From assembly GCA_010672925.1 (NCBI GenBank), contig JAAHFP010000010.1:19913-83912 (forward strand): DNA of 64,000 bases, written 5' to 3'. Both the position numbers and the translations under genes were made by a program. This stretch comes from Symploca sp. SIO1C2 (GTDB taxonomy: Bacteria; Cyanobacteriota; Cyanobacteriia; Cyanobacteriales; Coleofasciculaceae). Shown piece after piece: positions 38,301 through 46,546 of this stretch (position 1 is its first letter; each line of letters opens with the position of its first letter). The notes beneath the pieces were generated by a model. That model saw only the letters and a program-made list of their open reading frames with translations, was not told where the DNA came from and ran no database searches.

Positions 38301-38618
38301 ATTCTGAATTCCAGGTAAAGTAAGAAAATTAGCAGTCTGACCCCTATCTAATCCAAATTGCTCAAAACTTTGGAACAGATTTGCCCCATCTCTAGACAAT
38401 GAACCACCTTGGATATCGAAGCGGTCACCCTCAATAGTGACTCTAGTACCAGTACCATCAGTGGCTGGGATAATTGGTTGGGCTTGTAACGGTTGGGAAA
38501 TAATCAATAAGTAATAAAACCCACCCCCAACCCCTCCCAGGAGGGAAGCAGGTAACAGGGAAGAACCTACTTTTATTACCTGGTGGTAAAAATTTTTCAT
38601 TGCTTCCGCCTTTATCAA
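32400..38618 (-). CDS. Secreted TPS-domain/repeat/CHAT-protease exoprotein
   Basis: This 2072-residue protein has a signal peptide (about 10-45; the ATG at 38600 may be the real start). The haemagglutination (TPS) secretion domain follows at about 50-170 (GGSLSRDGANLFQSFEQFGL, NPGGIIFGADASLN). A beta-helix region comes next, then about nine 54-residue repeats (about 570-1095) of the form AGTVILANGTTG...DRFGxxDITALSNGNFVFGN. More Ser/Asn-rich beta-helix follows (1100-1620). The C-terminal CHAT domain is caspase-like, with His in IIHLATHADF (about 1905) and Cys in LSACNTAVGD (about 1952), both intact. TPS proteins cross the outer membrane through TpsB partners; none is encoded here. It is presumably a surface-exposed protease. 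Confidence 0.88.
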   Translation of the reverse strand: MIKAEAMKNFYHQVIKVGSSLLPASLLGGVGGGFYYLLIISQPLQAQPIIPATDGTGTRVTIEGDRFDIQGGSLSRDGANLFQSFEQFGLDRGQTANFLTLPGIQNILGRVVGGNPSVINGLIQLTGGNSNLFLLNPGGIIFGADASLNVPADFTATTATGIGFGGDNWFNAFGNNDYQKLVGTPSQFAFDLLQSGTIINAGDLAVGEGQNLSLLSGSVVNTGQLTASGGRITIAAVPGENLVRISQSGNLLSLEIEPPRDINGQVLPITPVDLPTLLTGNSGYILNQGEVSTNSSNNPGGQVYLTGRLLENRGQITADGTTGGSIKVETTNFLDTGTLSAVGSSGSGGEIAVDYSGRVIQTANSLTLVNGSTEGGAIAFNGGVDTILTTSGKFEATGEVGGEVHLFAQDIRLLAAEVNASGNSRGGEILVGGDYQGQTNSQFSIPNAQNTFVNHASTLTADALTAGDGGKVIVWSDQLTEFYGSVSARGGELSGDGGLLEVSGKNELVFAGMGDASAANGEAGHLLLDPKNITIDSNVSGSSFQLFDPNPAGGNQFGDNTAILSNGNVVVSSSGDDLVADNAGAVYLFNPDTGALLGTINGAFPEDSFGNENIIALSNGNFVFGNRVADIGGIENAGTVILANGITGDEINRISGANPDDFFGGDEITALSNGNFVFSNPSADINNMQDAGTVILANGTTGAEINRISGAVDFDRFGSDDITALSNGNFVFGNQFADIGGTQDAGTVILANGTTGAEINRISGALPQDRFGIGNITALSNGNFVFGNPSADINNIQNAGTVILANGTTGAEINRISGAVAFDFFGDGEIIALGNDNFVFGNQVADIAGMQNVGTVILANGTTGAEINRISGSNPEDRFGDRDITALSNGNFVFGNSRAEIDGMQNAGTVILANGTTGVEINRISGTNPDDRFGVNDITALSNGNFVFGNQLADIDGIENAGTVILANGTTGDEINRISGTNPDDSFGNGDITALSNDNFVFGNQFADIGGIENAGTVILANGTTGAEINRISGAAAFDFFGSDNITALENGNYLIASRNANDTSGRVDIGIANPSSLTFSYFPDRSITINPQLLTQITNTGTEVRLQANNDITLNSPIITNNPNGKGGDLIFQAGRSLLINADIFTDNGNLNLIANETTANGVLDSFRDPGNATITMALGTTLNAGSGNVEIVLRDGAGKTHNASGDITINTIIAGQTLVENNGLSAGSDILTGNIIAPAGINLSSSNGNIDSRGGILNTNSITGSGGNITLSAAGDIQTAQIISAGEQQGGDISLTSNNGAINITDLLASFSESGFAGNVTLSAAGNIQTAQIINAAGEKQGGNVSLTSNNGAINTTNIATVSANGVGGDVSLSAAGNININNIFASSLVSNGGNISLDSGGDINTTFGLIPGALISNSTIGKGGDITVSAINRLTTGAINTQSVFGDGGKVNLRAGAGIQVTTIDTQGGTDGAAASGEGGNVEVTTPGFFQATGSFLDANLIPASISTGGVSAGGTIIIRHGGAGITPFTVGSADINGTAAAITTGNLLPIQTIIPNQSFFNTNTQGGIQIISVDEPLSPPIQPLVSGSQVAASLIQLLVSRRQVAPSDDPFQFLASLSADLVGAQLSVNQDFEQNYNVLLSLLDEQVLQIDLEHPDVNFDSLRINEAIPEIEDSLTAEYEEYLGEDILKQEVSVETIRQILTTVKEQTATNPVIVYALTHPEQLELVMVLPEGPPVRKIIPEANATARQQTLEEFREAVTDLARPRRYRKPAQQLYQWLVKPIESQLEALGIDTLIYSMDAGLRLVPMAALHDGEQFLVEKYSLGTIPSVSLTNSTYTKLQNSQVLGMGASEFQSLRPLPAVPVELEVITQQLWSGTPFLNEEFTLNNLKTHSRRQPFEIIHLATHADFQSGDSSNSYIQLWDTQLRFDQIRQMGWYNPPQVELLVLSACNTAVGDVEVELGFAGLAVQAGVKSALASLWLVNDEGTLALMSGFYEQLRKPEVTIKAEALRQAQIAMLQGKIRLENGKLQGLEQLEEIPLPPDMAAQGNQKLSHPYYWAAFTMIGSPW
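35460..36830 (-). repeat. ~162-bp coding repeat in the CHAT exoprotein
   Basis: Eight closely similar 54-codon units plus one diverged unit. The plus strand is open across them and yields artefactual ORFs. Confidence 0.93.
37276..37305 (-). repeat. GAGAATT heptads inside coding sequence
   Basis: Intergenic-type heptads (AATTGAG/GAATTGA) are translated in frame as NSQFSIPNAQ within the beta-helix region of the CHAT exoprotein. Confidence 0.8.
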
Positions 38619-39350
38619 CTACTAATAAATTTTGGGTGAAGAGCAAATTTCGTCTCTTATATATTTACTCGGCAAGGCTACCGAAAATTATGTGGATTAC
38701 AGTTACCTTTTGGAATACTTAATACCATTTTAAGCGACATCAAAAATCTACCTATAGTTCAAACCATAAATACCATGAATTACGCGATCGCTTGCAAATA
38801 AGTAAGTAGGTTTAGCTAACTATAGTTAGCTAGTGCAGCACGACGGAAATAACCCGCCAGTTTGAGTAGATATAATCCTGACTAAGTAGATAGGTGGAAA
38901 TCAACTGAACTATGTTACAAAACGTAAATACGGCTCAAACCCTTACAAATGACCTAGCTTGCTTCTCGCGTAACGAGTATGACAAATGACGACCTTCACC
39001 AGTTAACTTTAATATTGCAGCTCTACTTATATAAGCATTCTTAATTCTTAATTCTTAATTCTTAATTCCGCGTAGCGATACCAGTGAGGACTGTCATTGG
39101 TCATTGGCAAGAATCCGATTTATGTTTACTTTTCTTAAATCTAGTTAAGTTTTTCGTACCAAACCGACTTAACTGACCTGAAATACCTAAAAAGAAGAGC
39201 TGGCAAAGATTTCCGAGGTTATGAGTCAAGTATAACTCTCTTCTTATCCATAGAAAAACAAAAGTCTACCCAATAAATAAATGAAAGGACTCACAACAGC
39301 AATCGTGCGGTCGAGCAGTCCAACTTTGCCCACTCAAGTTTATTAGGTAT
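38619..39350. other. Divergent intergenic region, 732 bp
   Basis: It holds a perfect 20-bp palindrome (38813-38832), a TTCTTAA heptad array (39032-39068) and a TTGGTCATTGG stretch near 39098. Promoters for the CHAT exoprotein and the response regulator must be here. No gene is seen. Confidence 0.7.
38813..38832. promoter_or_regulatory. Perfect 20-bp palindrome
   Basis: TAGCTAACTATAGTTAGCTA, a dyad that could be an operator in the divergent region. Confidence 0.5.
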
Positions 39351-40037
39351 TTGATGATGAGCCAAAATTTATCAGAGCCCAGAAATCTGAAAATTCTTGT
39401 GGTTGACACTCACGAATTGATTTTAGATGTAACTATCAATGTAGTACAAAAGCAGTATCCAGAAGGAGAAATCAGCATTGCTCAAAATGCACAGAGTGCT
39501 TTTAATCAAGTAGAAACATTTCAGCCACAGCTGCTGATCATGGAGCTTTCCCTACCGGACAGTTGTGGGCAGTACCCCCAAATTGAGACAGGTATTCAAT
39601 GTCTGAGGACTTTAATGAAAAAGTATCCCCAACTCAATCTAGTTGTCTTTAGCAGTTATACCAAGGCACTAGTGCGCATTCAAACTGCTGACATTTATGC
39701 TCATGAAGGAGGCTTTGCTGTCATAGATAAAAGTCTTCCGAGACAGGAAATGTTGAATAGTTTGGATGTGGTTCTCAAAGGAGGAACAATTTACCCAGGA
39801 AGAAAAACCAGGGAAGTCAACTACAATTGGCTAGAATTGCTCAATCTTGCTTTCCAAGAAGGATTAACAGATCAAGTAATTGCCCAACGCATGAATGTGG
39901 CTCAACGAACTGTACGTCACTACTGGAGCCAGCTACAAGCTTTTCTGGGAATAGACCCTCAACAAAGCAGGGAAGAAGGTAAAAATATCCGCATTCAAAC
40001 TCTCATCTACGCTAGAGAAGCAGGGTTTATTGATTGA
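39351..40037 (+). CDS. LuxR-type response regulator with degenerate receiver
   Basis: This 228-residue protein has a receiver (about 13-145) and an HTH output (LTDQVIAQRMNVAQRTVRHYWSQL). In the receiver the phospho-acceptor Asp is replaced by Glu (LLIMELSLPD), while the beta-1 Asp (VVDTHE), the Ser/Thr (FSSYT) and Lys (VIDKSLP) remain. An Asp-to-Glu change often mimics the phosphorylated form, so it may be constitutively active or controlled otherwise. No histidine kinase is adjacent. A CheY-like gene follows 285 nt downstream. Confidence 0.85.
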   Translation: MMMSQNLSEPRNLKILVVDTHELILDVTINVVQKQYPEGEISIAQNAQSAFNQVETFQPQLLIMELSLPDSCGQYPQIETGIQCLRTLMKKYPQLNLVVFSSYTKALVRIQTADIYAHEGGFAVIDKSLPRQEMLNSLDVVLKGGTIYPGRKTREVNYNWLELLNLAFQEGLTDQVIAQRMNVAQRTVRHYWSQLQAFLGIDPQQSREEGKNIRIQTLIYAREAGFID

Positions 40038-40321
40038 ATTTTTTCATTGGGTGATGGTACTTTCGTTCGTAGTCTTTGGGATTTGGGAATTGGTTCGTTA
40101 CAGTTTGCTGTACCTCACGAATATAAACATTGCTATGTAAATAATTATTTTTAATTGGAGGATTTTTTGTTCCCCACTTTTTTTCCCTCACCCCTAAGGT
40201 GCACCGACGTGCGCCTTCAATCAAGGTACCTGATTTCGTTACATTTGCTACACAATCTGATACTACAGCCCCCAATCGTCAATAGGATGAAGTTGGTTAA
40301 TAGTTAAAGCTCAAATTAGCT

Positions 40322-40735
40322 GTGAAAATTTTACTTGTAGATGACGATCACTTATTAGCGAGAGGAACAGCTAAGCTGATTCAACGCCTTGGTGGTCATC
40401 AGGTCGCGATTACAGATGAGCCAGAAGAAATTTTCCAGCAATGTCGGTCTGGGGAAGTAGATGTAGTATTGATGGACGTTAACTTACCTTCTGCACAGTG
40501 GGAAGACAAAGATGTAAGTGGAGCAGACATTGCCTATCTCATCAAAAGTGATCCCCGGACAGCGGATATCCCAGTTATTCTGATTACTGCCTACGCTATG
40601 CTAAGTGAGCAGCAACATCTTGTGGAAGTTTCCCAAGCAGATGACTTCTTTGCCAAACCCATCACAGACTATGAGGCATTGCTAGGAACAATCACTAAAC
40701 TCCAGGAAGCACGACAGCAGAAGGTGAATTCTTAG
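40322..40735 (+). CDS. Single-domain response regulator
   Basis: This 137-residue protein starts with GTG. The receiver is complete: acidic pair in LLVDDDH, phospho-acceptor Asp in VVLMDVNLP, Thr in ILITAYA and Lys in FFAKPIT. There is no output domain, so it probably signals through protein contacts like CheY or PilH. The QWEDKDVSG insert after the acceptor loop is longer than in CheY. Confidence 0.9.
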   Translation: MKILLVDDDHLLARGTAKLIQRLGGHQVAITDEPEEIFQQCRSGEVDVVLMDVNLPSAQWEDKDVSGADIAYLIKSDPRTADIPVILITAYAMLSEQQHLVEVSQADDFFAKPITDYEALLGTITKLQEARQQKVNS

Positions 40736-40756
40736 GGATGGTTAGGGGTGAGGAGG

Positions 40757-40898
40757 GGTGAGCGAAAAAAAGGGTGGGGAGCGGAGGAGCGGAGGAGCTG
40801 TTAGCGCAGTGGAACAAAGTGTGGGAGCTGAGGAAGAAGAGAGAACTGATAATTTTTGGATACTTAGCCAGGAAATCCCACCCAAAATTTCGTTTACC
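40757..40898. repeat. MITE A, copy 2
   Basis: GGTGAGCGAAA at the left and TTTCGTTTACC at the right; conserved GATAATTTTTGGATACTTAG block. Confidence 0.93.
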
Positions 40899-41023
40899 TG
40901 GTGAGGAGATAGAGAGGACCAAGAAAACAAAGAAGATTAACTATAGCACTTTTCATCTGGACTGGTTAAATTAATGGAGTTATTATATTTTTAGTCATCT
41001 ATCCTAGAGGTGAAACAACTATA

Positions 41024-41926
41024 GTGACACCTACAAAACCTTGCCTTAGTATTGGACTACCTGTATATAATGGTGAACAATTTCTAGAAGAGTCACTCAA
41101 TTCTCTGTTAGCTCAAACTTGGCAAGAGTTTGAGCTAATTATCTCAGATAATGGCTCTACGGATAGGACTGAAGAGATTTGTCGAGCATACGCGGCTAAA
41201 GAGCAACGCATTCGTTATTACCGCAGTGAGCAAAATCATGGTGCAGCTTGGAATTATAATCGTCTGGTTGAGTTGTCTGTTGGTAAATACTTCAAGTGGG
41301 CTTCTCATGATGATTTATGTGCCCCTAAATATCTAGAAAAATGTATTGAGGTACTCGAATCAAAAGCTTCAGTAGTTTTGTGTTATGCCAATACAACTTT
41401 TATTGATGAACAGGGTAATTTACTCCAAAATTACTCTGAAGAATTTCACCTTGATGCAGCTAAACCTCAGGAACGCTATCATAAATATCATCGACGTTTT
41501 CTGACTAAATACAGGTGCAGTCCAGTTTTTGGAGTTATCCGCCGCTCTGCTTTAGTGATGACCAGATTGATTGGTAAATACGAAGGTTCAGATATAATTT
41601 TATTGGCAGAACTGGCTCTGTTGGGTAAGTTTTACGAAATCCCAGAATATCTTTTTTTTCGTAGAGAGCATCCGCAAATGTCGCTGCGAGCTAATCCGAC
41701 CCCTGAAAAAATAGCTGTCTGGTTTGATCCGGCAAATAGAGGTAAACTCCAGCTACCTATGTGGAGATTGCTAAGGGAACATTTGCTTGCTATTGGGCGG
41801 ACAAAATTGAGTTGGAGTGAAAAAATATCCTGTTATCTACAGTTACGGACATTCTTAAGATGGAAACGTAGAGAACTAAGGACAGAATTGACGAAAGCTT
41901 TTAAATGGATAATGGCTAATAGATAA
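41024..41926 (+). CDS. Family 2 glycosyltransferase
   Basis: This 300-residue protein starts with GTG. The GT-A fold signature is LSIGLPVYNGEQFLEESLNSLL, ISDNGSTDRTEEICR and the metal-binding DxD region HDDLCAPK (about 107). It has no strong membrane segments. It probably adds a sugar to an exopolysaccharide or lipid-linked glycan. The gene lies alone between a MITE A copy and a Tat lipoprotein gene. Confidence 0.92.
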   Translation: MTPTKPCLSIGLPVYNGEQFLEESLNSLLAQTWQEFELIISDNGSTDRTEEICRAYAAKEQRIRYYRSEQNHGAAWNYNRLVELSVGKYFKWASHDDLCAPKYLEKCIEVLESKASVVLCYANTTFIDEQGNLLQNYSEEFHLDAAKPQERYHKYHRRFLTKYRCSPVFGVIRRSALVMTRLIGKYEGSDIILLAELALLGKFYEIPEYLFFRREHPQMSLRANPTPEKIAVWFDPANRGKLQLPMWRLLREHLLAIGRTKLSWSEKISCYLQLRTFLRWKRRELRTELTKAFKWIMANR

Positions 41927-42040
41927 TGGCTAATTGTTAATGGCTAATTAGTAATAAGGTTACAATCAAGAAGATTGAATATAAGGAAATATATTGGAAT
42001 TTTTCTGCCTTTTCAGAAGAGTCTTTAAACCAGATTAATT

Positions 42041-42075
42041 AATTCTAAATTCTAAATTCTAAATTCTAAATTCTA
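42041..42075. repeat. CTAAATT heptad array at a start codon
   Basis: Five units end 3 nt before the ATG at 42079. Confidence 0.9.
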
Positions 42076-42078
42076 AGC

Positions 42079-43146
42079 ATGAACTATCTTAAACAAACCA
42101 GTAAAACTTATAAATATACTCGTCGCACTTTTCTCCAAACTAGTGCGATTACTGCTGCTGGAATTGTAGTTCATGGCTGTGGGAGTAAGCAGCAAGAACC
42201 CTTAGTTACTATTTTTCATCTACCAAAGCGCTTCTCCCGTCGTTATGGAGAATTCACTGCCAATGTATGTGGTGCGATCGCTAAACAGGTAAAGCAACTC
42301 AAATATCAACTCAATGAGGGAGAATGGCTCGAATTTGTGCAAAAAGGCAATCGAGTTCCACCACCACTATTTACTCTGGAAATCAGAGCTGAAAATTTGA
42401 GTACAGGAACGAATCAGCTAAAAATAGAAGCAACTCCTGGTAGAGGTGAGCCAGAAATCACTAATTTGGAGTTTGAATACGACCCTAGTCCCATTCAATT
42501 GCCAGTTACTTTAGATTGGTCAACTATCGATAACCGAAACTTAGAGGTTCAGGATGGTTATTGGGAAACCTTTGCCGCTGACGGCGGCTGGCGGGTACGT
42601 CCTAAACCTGGTTTTGAAGATTATGATCGGCTTCTTGCAGTTACAGGAGCTTTCCCTGGAGGAAGGCGAATTGAAACAGATGTCATCTTTCACGGCCATA
42701 TTGAAGGCCGCCTCTATGGTTTTGGTGTTTTACCGATGTGGGGTGGACATCCGGATCAAGTTGGTGTTAGTCCCCGTCGGGGTTGGAATTTCGGTATTGC
42801 CTGGTATTATTCGGATGATCAGGGAGTGGGTATGGAATTTGGCTACAAATATGGTAAGGATAAGCCAACATGGGTCTCTTCTTATCGCAACTTCGATTAT
42901 CAAGAGGGGGTTCGGTATTTACTGATTGCTGAATGTGTGCCGGAACTTGATGAAGCCGGGAAGCATCTTCGTTATCGACAACGGCTCAAATGGCACGCCG
43001 CAGGGGAACCGGAGCCGGATCAATGGATGGAGCTAACTGATACGGAAGGCGCTCCTTTACCCCCAGGAGAGTATGCTGTTGGACTAGTTGCTCACCGCTG
43101 TCAGGTGGATTTTGGTTCTGTGACTGTCACCTCAATTGAAGGATGA
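42079..43146 (+). CDS. Tat-exported lipoprotein of unknown function
   Basis: This 355-residue protein has a twin-arginine signal (TRRTFLQTSAITAAG) ending in a lipobox-like VVHGCG. The mature part looks all-beta: an Ig-like region (about 40-150) followed by a region of about 200 residues with many Trp/Gly/Tyr (GRLYGFGVLPMWGG, RRGWNFGIAWYY), which suggests a lectin or polysaccharide-binding sandwich fold. I do not recognise the family. Its position next to a glycosyltransferase is compatible with a glycan role. Confidence 0.7.
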   Translation: MNYLKQTSKTYKYTRRTFLQTSAITAAGIVVHGCGSKQQEPLVTIFHLPKRFSRRYGEFTANVCGAIAKQVKQLKYQLNEGEWLEFVQKGNRVPPPLFTLEIRAENLSTGTNQLKIEATPGRGEPEITNLEFEYDPSPIQLPVTLDWSTIDNRNLEVQDGYWETFAADGGWRVRPKPGFEDYDRLLAVTGAFPGGRRIETDVIFHGHIEGRLYGFGVLPMWGGHPDQVGVSPRRGWNFGIAWYYSDDQGVGMEFGYKYGKDKPTWVSSYRNFDYQEGVRYLLIAECVPELDEAGKHLRYRQRLKWHAAGEPEPDQWMELTDTEGAPLPPGEYAVGLVAHRCQVDFGSVTVTSIEG

Positions 43147-43157
43147 GGTGGTATGGT

Positions 43158-43429
43158 ACAAGGCAGAAGGCAGAAGGCAGAAGGCAGAAGGCAGAGGGCG
43201 GGTGAGCGAAAAAAAGGGTGGGGGGCGGAGGAGCTGAGGGAGCTGAGGGAGCTGAGGGAGCTGAGGGAGCTGAGGAGCTAAGGAAGAAGATAAAACTGAT
43301 AATTTTTGGATACTTAGCTAGGAAATCCCACCCAAAATTTCGTTCACCCGCAGAGGGCAGAAGGTAAAAGATTGACAGGTAAAGGTTTCAGCATTTGGTA
43401 GCGTCCTAATCGCCTTGGCAACTGCTATA
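43158..43429. repeat. MITE B copy interrupted by MITE A
   Basis: GGCAGAA heptads (43158-43200) are interrupted by MITE A, then resume (GCAGAGGGCAGAAGG) and continue into GATTGACAGGTAAAGGTTTC and the end CGCCTTGGCAACTGCTATA. Confidence 0.85.
43201..43348. repeat. MITE A, copy 3 (nested)
   Basis: GGTGAGCGAAA at the left, TTTCGTTCACC at the right, internal GCTGAGGGA 9-bp repeats. Near-identical GCAGAGGGC flanks on both sides. Confidence 0.93.
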
Positions 43430-43780
43430 AGTACGATTCAAAAAATTAACTTTTTTTTACAAAAATCCTTGCTGAGCACAAAAATCCCTAAACAGCTATG
43501 GATACTGGCTGATTTGAGGCAATCTGAGTATATTTTTGTTTTTTGTTCTTATTTATATTAAAATAATAATAAAAAAAATATTTGAGGACGATTATTGCCT
43601 TGAAACTAGAATTGGTAGAATTTTTATGGTTAAATTGTTGAAATAAAAATTTTTTATAATTATTAAACCCTTAAATAAGGGTAAAGGCTCTTTCTTTTCC
43701 TTGGCAGTTAGTGAATAATTCGATCAGCACCAAAAGATAACGATTCAAGTTTTAAGCCAAACAATAGGAGACAAGGAAGC
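43430..43780. other. AT-rich leader upstream of chlL
   Basis: About 350 bp of AT-rich sequence with T- and A-runs; it presumably contains the chlL promoter. An AGGAG lies 9-13 nt before the GTG start. Confidence 0.5.
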
Positions 43781-44647
43781 GTGAAACTCTCAGTTTACGG
43801 AAAAGGCGGTATTGGTAAATCCACAACTAGCTGTAATATTTCAGTGGCTCTGGCTAAGCGTGGTAAGAAGGTTCTGCAAATTGGTTGTGACCCTAAGCAC
43901 GATAGTACCTTTACCCTGACTGGTTTCCTGATTCCGACTATTATCGATACACTTCAGGAAAAAGATTTCCACTACGAAGATGTCTGGCCTGAAGATGTGA
44001 TCTACAAAGGCTATGCTGGTGTCGATTGTGTGGAAGCTGGTGGTCCTCCAGCTGGTGCTGGTTGCGGTGGTTATGTTGTTGGTGAAACAGTAAAGCTGCT
44101 CAAAGAACTGAATGCTTTTGATGAGTACGATGTCATTCTCTTTGATGTATTAGGTGACGTCGTCTGTGGTGGTTTTGCTGCTCCTCTCAACTATTCAGAC
44201 TACTGCATGATTGTCACCGATAACGGCTTTGACGCCTTGTTTGCCGCCAATCGCATTGCCGCTTCCGTGCGGGAAAAAGCTCGTACCCACCCTCTGCGTC
44301 TAGCTGGTTTAATTGGAAACCGCACCTCGAAGCGTGACTTGATCGACAAATATATTGAAGCAGTACCAATGCCGGTGCTGGAAATTCTACCCCTAATTGA
44401 AGATATTCGGGTTTCTCGAGTTAAGGGCAAAACTCTCTTTGAAATGGCAGAAACTGACCCCTACCTCGAACCTGTTTGCGATTACTACCTGAATATTGCT
44501 GACCAAATTTTAGGTCAACCAGAAGGTGTAGTGCCCAATGATGCTCAAGACCGGGAGTTGTTCTCTCTGTTGTCTGACTTCTACCTCAATCCGACTAAAC
44601 CCCAAGCCCAGACAGAGGAAGAAGAGCTAGACATGATGATGGTCTAG
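43781..44647 (+). CDS. chlL: Light-independent protochlorophyllide reductase, Fe-S ATPase
   Basis: ChlL is the nitrogenase-Fe-protein-like ATPase that passes electrons to ChlNB for dark reduction of protochlorophyllide. The P-loop is [10 protein letters not shown] (residues 7-16). The two Cys ligands of the shared 4Fe-4S cluster are C95 (AGAGCGG) and C129 (VVCGG). The 288-residue length is normal. It starts with GTG. chlN follows on the same strand after 238 nt; chlB is not in the window. Confidence 0.98.
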   Translation: MKLSVYGKGGIGKSTTSCNISVALAKRGKKVLQIGCDPKHDSTFTLTGFLIPTIIDTLQEKDFHYEDVWPEDVIYKGYAGVDCVEAGGPPAGAGCGGYVVGETVKLLKELNAFDEYDVILFDVLGDVVCGGFAAPLNYSDYCMIVTDNGFDALFAANRIAASVREKARTHPLRLAGLIGNRTSKRDLIDKYIEAVPMPVLEILPLIEDIRVSRVKGKTLFEMAETDPYLEPVCDYYLNIADQILGQPEGVVPNDAQDRELFSLLSDFYLNPTKPQAQTEEEELDMMMV

Positions 44648-46292
<1,645 letters not shown>

Positions 46293-46340
46293 CCAAAAGT
46301 CATACTCAGATCTTGCACGCCTGTTGAACATTGACCTGGG

Positions 46341-46372
46341 TCGTTAGGGAATAGGGAATAGGGAATAGGGAA
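46341..46372. repeat. GGGAATA heptad array downstream of chlN
   Basis: Four units of AGGGAAT about 50 nt after the chlN stop. Confidence 0.85.
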
Positions 46373-46383
46373 CAGTGATAAGA

Positions 46384-46462
46384 TTTGACGATTTCAGTAC
46401 TGAAATTGATTGTTATCAGTCAGAATATTCAGTATTTTTGAAAAGAGTGCAAGATGTGAGTC
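46384..46462. repeat. Repeat F, copy 2 (downstream of chlN)
   Basis: It contains the palindrome TTTCAGTACTGAAA and ends GAGTGCAAGATGTGAGT, matching 18411-18486. Confidence 0.8.
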
Positions 46463-46466
46463 ATAG

Positions 46467-46500
46467 GTTTTACCCCCTAACGAGAAGCTAGGGGGTAAAC
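46467..46500 (+). terminator. Hairpin between chlN and cas6
   Basis: GTTTTACCCCCTA and TAGGGGGTAAAC form a ~12-bp stem with a 9-nt loop between convergent genes. There is no spacer-repeat structure around it, so I read it as a two-way terminator. Confidence 0.7.
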
Positions 46501-46546
46501 CTGTAGCGAATTTATTCACTGTGATTTAAGAGTGTTGGTACTCGAC

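Noticed and set aside
46384..46546. Possible CRISPR repeat near cas6
   Set aside because: The palindromes are single and differ from each other; there is no repeat-spacer periodicity. I read them as repeat F and a terminator.
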